A DNA stretch of 64,000 nucleotides from positions 42,160,001 to 42,224,000 of the forward strand of contig CM075101.1 of NCBI GenBank assembly GCA_037576195.1, given 5' to 3'. The translations under genes and the position numbers were made by a program. The notes beneath the pieces were generated by a model. That model was not told where the DNA came from. It worked only from the letters and a program-made list of their open reading frames with translations, and made no database searches. Positions 60,138 to 64,000 of this stretch are shown here, piece after piece. The DNA is from Phytoseiulus persimilis. Taxonomy: Eukaryota > Arthropoda > Arachnida > Mesostigmata > Phytoseiidae. Positions within the stretch are counted from its first letter, which is position 1; each line of letters opens with the position of its first letter.

Positions 60138-63111
60138 CCGCGACGGGAAAGAAGCTGAAGGCAAGGAGGGGCTCGTCAGGAGCGTCGGAAACTGAATGCT
60201 CGAACTCGCTTGCAAATCCATCCAGGTACCAGCTGCACCTGGCCGGCTCGGCAGCGGTTCAGAACTTCGAAACAGATGATGATACCACACATTTTGACAG
60301 GAGCAATGGCAACACCAGCGATAGCGGAGTCATCTGTCGACGGGTGTTGAATGAAAACGGGCAGATAGCCTCGCAGTCTGTGTGACTCGCACCCCAAAGG
60401 GAAAGCAACCGTCGTTGGCAAACAGCCCATAGGTCGCAACCGCACCGGTGAATATTATCGCTTCCCAAAATGGAACTCACCGTATATCTTCTACATGTCT
60501 GCTCAGACGATGACAGAATGAGCGGCTCCGCCGTCGTTACATCGTTGCTACAGCGACACAATTAGCGATTGATAACCGTCCTGCTCTAGTAATGGAAACC
60601 TCCTCGTGTCGCTTTTCGTGTCTCTGACAATTAGCGAAATGGAGTACAAGAACTCGAGCGACAATCAGTGGATTTCTGAGGGAGAAAGAGAGAGTATGTT
60701 TTCAGGGTAAGATACTCTCCGGCGGCGGATAGACGACGTGTGTGCGGGTTGTTCCATCAGAATATTCCTTGCAGATCACAATAAAATTCAGTCGTGAGCT
60801 GGATTTGAAATGACCTTCAGTCAGTTCAAATGTCAGGTAATGGTTTACTTCTGTACGTTTTCGTGATCACGCGGGAGCGTTCGAACGCCACGCAATTGAT
60901 TCAGACGAACGGCTCGGAACAGGCTCTGTTTATTTGTAAGCAGCAGGGTTTGTTGATCAGTCGTCATGGTGGTCACAGAGGCGACAACGCGCGCTGATAG
61001 AACTGTGCGCGTTTCAAAAAGATTATAGACGCAGGTTCATGTATCAGTTGATGTCACAAATCCCCTGTTGTGCCCTAACCGCGGTTGTCGTTATCGTCGT
61101 CGTTACTATTAATTACATCGTTAAGACATGGCAGAGCAGTTTTGCTACTGCTTATGATGCCATTCCCGTATGAGAAACAGCTGCCGGTGAAGTTGTGCAC
61201 GCAAACCAGCGCTACACGTGAATCCACACGTGTATTCGATTGAGTGATACTTTTTCGATTGTGCCAACTCTACCATAGAAGCGAGGCAGTTTACATTTTG
61301 AACCGCTTGAATTCATTCACTCGTCCGGTCAATTATTCTTGAGGGCGCCGGCCGGCGGAACTTATCGTCATTCGATTGAAAACAGCCCGATCCTCGGTTG
61401 CCCAACGGAATATCAGAAATATTCTTGCACACGCTCTGGGAAGCACCATGGATATGCCGGCTGCCGCGTTGTAAGATTTTTGTTCTGCCGCTCTCATACC
61501 GCGGACGTCAGGTTCCGGAGATCTGTTGGCTGAGGCCCGGGATTTTCCAGCATTTCTCTGAAGAGAATTCCGGAGGCACAGCTTGGTGTTGACGTCATGC
61601 GCGACTCCGGAGATTCCGAATGATTGCAGTTTGTGATATGCACTGGAGGGAAGTGAAGACGCAGGAGGGGGCCATCAAACACAGCTCCGCCCAAAGGATG
61701 CTCACCGAGCAAGAAGCACGCCCCGTGTCATGCGTTCGATCAGTCGGAGTGGGACAAGGGATAGCAACCCTCAAAACGATGAAACGTATTCAGTTGAACT
61801 TATCAGTTTCAGAGCTATTGAGGTCACCCGCGGGTCACACGCGGTCCAAACGGATACCCACCATCATGGGCAAAACTCTGAATCCGAGCGCTCAATAGCG
61901 TGGTGAATCGATAAAACTCGCTGCGAGTCGAACTCACGCTGGTTAGACCTTGATATCGATGGTGTCGAAGGAGGCGTCCCGAAGTATGAGTTTTCCCAGT
62001 ATTCCGTTGGTGATAATTTTGTGTGCTTCGACGCAAGCTGCACAATTTGAATGGATTGATATCGAATTCGCGCTCCAGGACAGGGAGCTCGGTTTCTTCG
62101 AGGGGACACCAAGAGTATTAGTTATCTATATATTTGCTTGACATGAACAACAGGGGCGTAGCCAGTATTTGTTCCTCCTGGGGAGGGCTGCGATTGTCGG
62201 GGGCGACTTTGGCGTGGAAGGGCGAATCTCAGATCTTGAGTAAAGCGGATCATAAAGCGAACGGCGAGTCGGGGTTCCGTAATTGAGGGAGCGCAAGTGG
62301 AGATATTCTGATATATTGGAATCTGAAACTTGGAGAAAAATTGGAAGAGCGATTCCTGTTTCTGAGCGCCTGAGGAAGCTGGGCTTTTGTCGATGTGCGT
62401 ACTATGTCAACGGATTAGGCTTCGATGTCTGGACGGGAGAGGGTCTGAGCCGCTGAGTCCGCGCGGAATGGATGTGTAATAACCAGACGTCCGGAACTCG
62501 TGCACTGACGTTCAAGTGGAGAATCCAGTCAAGTCTGGACTCTGGTTTGATTCTCGGTAGGGCATGTGGCAGTAATCATTCGAGAACAGTCGACAGCTCC
62601 TTCGAGAACGTTTCCGATCAAATGCGGAGTTATCTCGTGGCCATTTGGGATGTTCGAGCCGTCAGAGAACCCATACCCGCGGAAGACCTATCCAGACGGG
62701 AATACTCTGAAAGCTTCCTGGTTCTTGCGGCAACAGTCCTCAACCCGGTGATTCATTCCGGGCGTACGCGCCTCTCAACGATCCTCGAATGGAGCGCAAC
62801 TGCTTGTGGGGAAGAACTGTCAGCCTGCCGATGAACCTCAAGAAGTTGACCCTGCGAGTATCGAGAGTTGAGAATTAAGTTCATCGCTATCCATAGAGCC
62901 GAACCATGCCCGAATCGCGCCGAGATCCCGAATCGGTTCCGCGGGGCGATTCGGAGCTGGCGAGAAGCGCGGGCATGACGCCGAGATCGTTGTGCAGCTC
63001 CGAGAGAATCGCTTACTTCTGACGCTGGGATTGATGCACGGCCGCAATTTCAACCCGAAAACGACCGAGCTATGCTCTGTTCTACAAGCCTTCCACAGAC
63101 TGATCCGGATT
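60138..63111. other. Unassigned stretch with a solitary hAT-like end
   Basis: Mostly AT-richer non-coding DNA with no recognised gene. A 51-codon frame at 61986-62141 has a leader-like start (MSFPSIPLVIILCASTQAAQ) but no further support. A hAT-like end at 62151 is listed separately. Confidence 0.35.
62151..62165 (+). mobile_element. Solitary hAT-like terminal motif
   Basis: CAGGGGCGTAGCCAG followed by a G-rich stretch, as at the left end of the element at 15762. No inverted partner is seen up to the window end, so the rest may be deleted or decayed. Confidence 0.35.
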
Positions 63112-63303
63112 TGAGTGGTAAAAAGAGGATTCAATTTATATCAGAATTGAATCTGAACCATCTTAAGACCCAAGCCCACCGCCCGCAATGGGATTTGCGA
63201 GGCGATAGGGAGTGTTTCTGAAGCAATACCGAAAGGTGATTCCGGGACACTTCTGAGGGCTGGCTGAGAGGTTCAGCCGGGAAACAAAAAAAAAAAAAGA
63301 AAA
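63112..63303 (+). mobile_element. 5'-truncated SINE with poly(A) and target duplication
   Basis: The body matches the SINE at 4850-5122, starting from its AT-rich joint (GTGGTAAAAAGAGGATT), running through GACCCAAGCCCACCGCCCGC and ending in an A-rich tail (63285-63303). It is flanked by a 15-bp direct duplication, AGACTGATCCGGATT at 63097-63111 and AGACTGATCCGAATT at 63304-63318, with one mismatch. The tRNA head is missing, as in incomplete reverse transcription primed on the poly(A) end. Confidence 0.9.
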
Positions 63304-63698
63304 AGACTGATCCGAATTGTTGCTCGAAGCGGGTACGTGGGAACATCCGAATTTCGGAGTCGAAAATTCCGAGAACTACTGGGTTGTGGGATATCTCCCG
63401 GGTCCTAACAGCTCGAAACACATTACACCTGGCTTCGGTGGTCCGAGTTCCGAGTCGAATAGGCTATTTAATGCACCAACTCGTCTATAAAAGGGTCCAC
63501 CTGCTACGTCGAAACCTAGGCCGCGAACGAAACGTATACGAACTGCCATTATGGAATGAGTTCTTGGACACCAAAACGTTGCGTACAACAGGACTAACCG
63601 CAAGATCAACTGCTTAGTTGAACTACAACGAATCAGCGGGTGGGGGTGAGACGAACGTCGAAGCATCGATAGAGAAAAAGAGCTACTGGCGAGCGCTG

Positions 63699-63707
63699 GA
63701 TAAAAAG
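63699..63707 (+). promoter_or_regulatory. TATA-like box of glycine-rich gene 2
   Basis: GATAAAAAG about 80 nt upstream of the ATG at 63786. A stronger TATAAAAG lies further up at 63486-63493 and could be the real promoter with a longer leader. Confidence 0.4.
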
Positions 63708-63785
63708 CAGCCACGGCACCACCATTGTGCATTGAGAAGAAGATCATCATCAGCTCGTTGTAAACGTCGAGCACTTTGCAACGCA

Positions 63786-64000
63786 ATGAAACAGTTCGTG
63801 GCCGCTGCTTTAGCTTTGGCCGTGATCGTCGCGGTTGAAGCCGGTGACATCGGTGGAGGCGGCTATGGTGGAGGCGGAGGCTTCGGCGGAGGATATGGAG
63901 GTGGTCACGGTGGAGGCGGCGGAGGCACCGCGAAAGTTCTCATCATCAAAGGAGGAGGAGGTGGCGGTGGTGGTGGAGGTTCGCTGACCGTGGCCGGACC
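63786..64000 (+). CDS. Glycine-rich secreted (cuticle-type) protein 2, cut by window end
   Basis: The frame starts MKQFVAAALALAVIVAVEAG, a signal peptide, and continues with GGYGGGGGFGGGYGGGHGG-type sequence, then TAKVLIIKGGGGG and SLTVAG, where the window ends. The plan and the K-V-[IL]-I-I-K-G motif match glycine-rich protein 1 at 59643-60077, so the two are paralogues about 3.7 kb apart on opposite strands. The 3' end is not visible. The role is inferred as a structural extracellular protein, cuticle most likely. Confidence 0.85.
   Translation, partial: MKQFVAAALALAVIVAVEAGDIGGGGYGGGGGFGGGYGGGHGGGGGGTAKVLIIKGGGGGGGGGGSLTVAG

Overview
This is nuclear DNA of an arthropod, most likely a chelicerate and plausibly a mite. 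The evidence is spliceosomal introns (mostly 48 to 200 nt, GT-AG), TATA boxes close to start codons, a vitellogenin-like large lipid transfer protein gene, glycine-rich cuticle-type secreted proteins, an oxytocin/vasopressin-like (inotocin) prohormone, a tRNA-derived SINE family, hAT-like transposon ends and a non-LTR retrotransposon remnant. Species cannot be fixed from sequence alone; the mite assignment is inference.

Layout. From 1 to 2.6 kb there is little except a relic 45-bp minisatellite (1.9-2.15 kb) and a solitary hAT-like end. From 2.7 to 18.2 kb two broken GSK-3/Shaggy-type kinase copies (A at 2.74-4.08 kb, B at 16.9-18.15 kb, same orientation, shared intron) flank a very large 45-bp minisatellite. 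Its first part (4.17-5.34 kb) is inverted relative to the main array (5.39-15.64 kb, about 225 monomers). A full-length tRNA-derived SINE with a 16-bp target-site duplication sits inside the inverted part. A hAT-like non-autonomous element with a perfect 8-bp duplication sits just past the main array. Each array ends in the same non-repeated tail module.

From 18.2 to 37.5 kb the DNA is mostly unassigned. It holds a compact two-exon inotocin-neurophysin gene (26.05-26.54 kb, minus), an unidentified terminal exon with a poly(A) signal (24.6-24.96 kb), a non-LTR retrotransposon remnant (31.6-31.8 kb) and possible alpha-helical exons at 33.4-34.4 kb. From 37.5 to 44.03 kb the minus strand carries a 14-exon vitellogenin-like gene from signal peptide to von Willebrand D domain. 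Its splice phases join, but it has three lesions: one 1-nt insertion, one in-frame stop and one frameshift. A TATA box lies 42 nt upstream of its start codon.

From 44 to 64 kb there are two tandem paralogous two-TM protein genes (52.2-52.8 and 54.2-54.8 kb, minus), two more SINE copies, an inverted-repeat element at 57 kb, and two paralogous glycine-rich secreted protein genes (59.64-60.08 kb minus; 63.79 kb plus, cut by the window end). Genes here are independent units with no operon-like coupling. The themes are tandem duplication (kinase, two-TM, glycine-rich) and heavy repeat turnover. All coordinates, splice sites and translations were read by eye; no database search was run.
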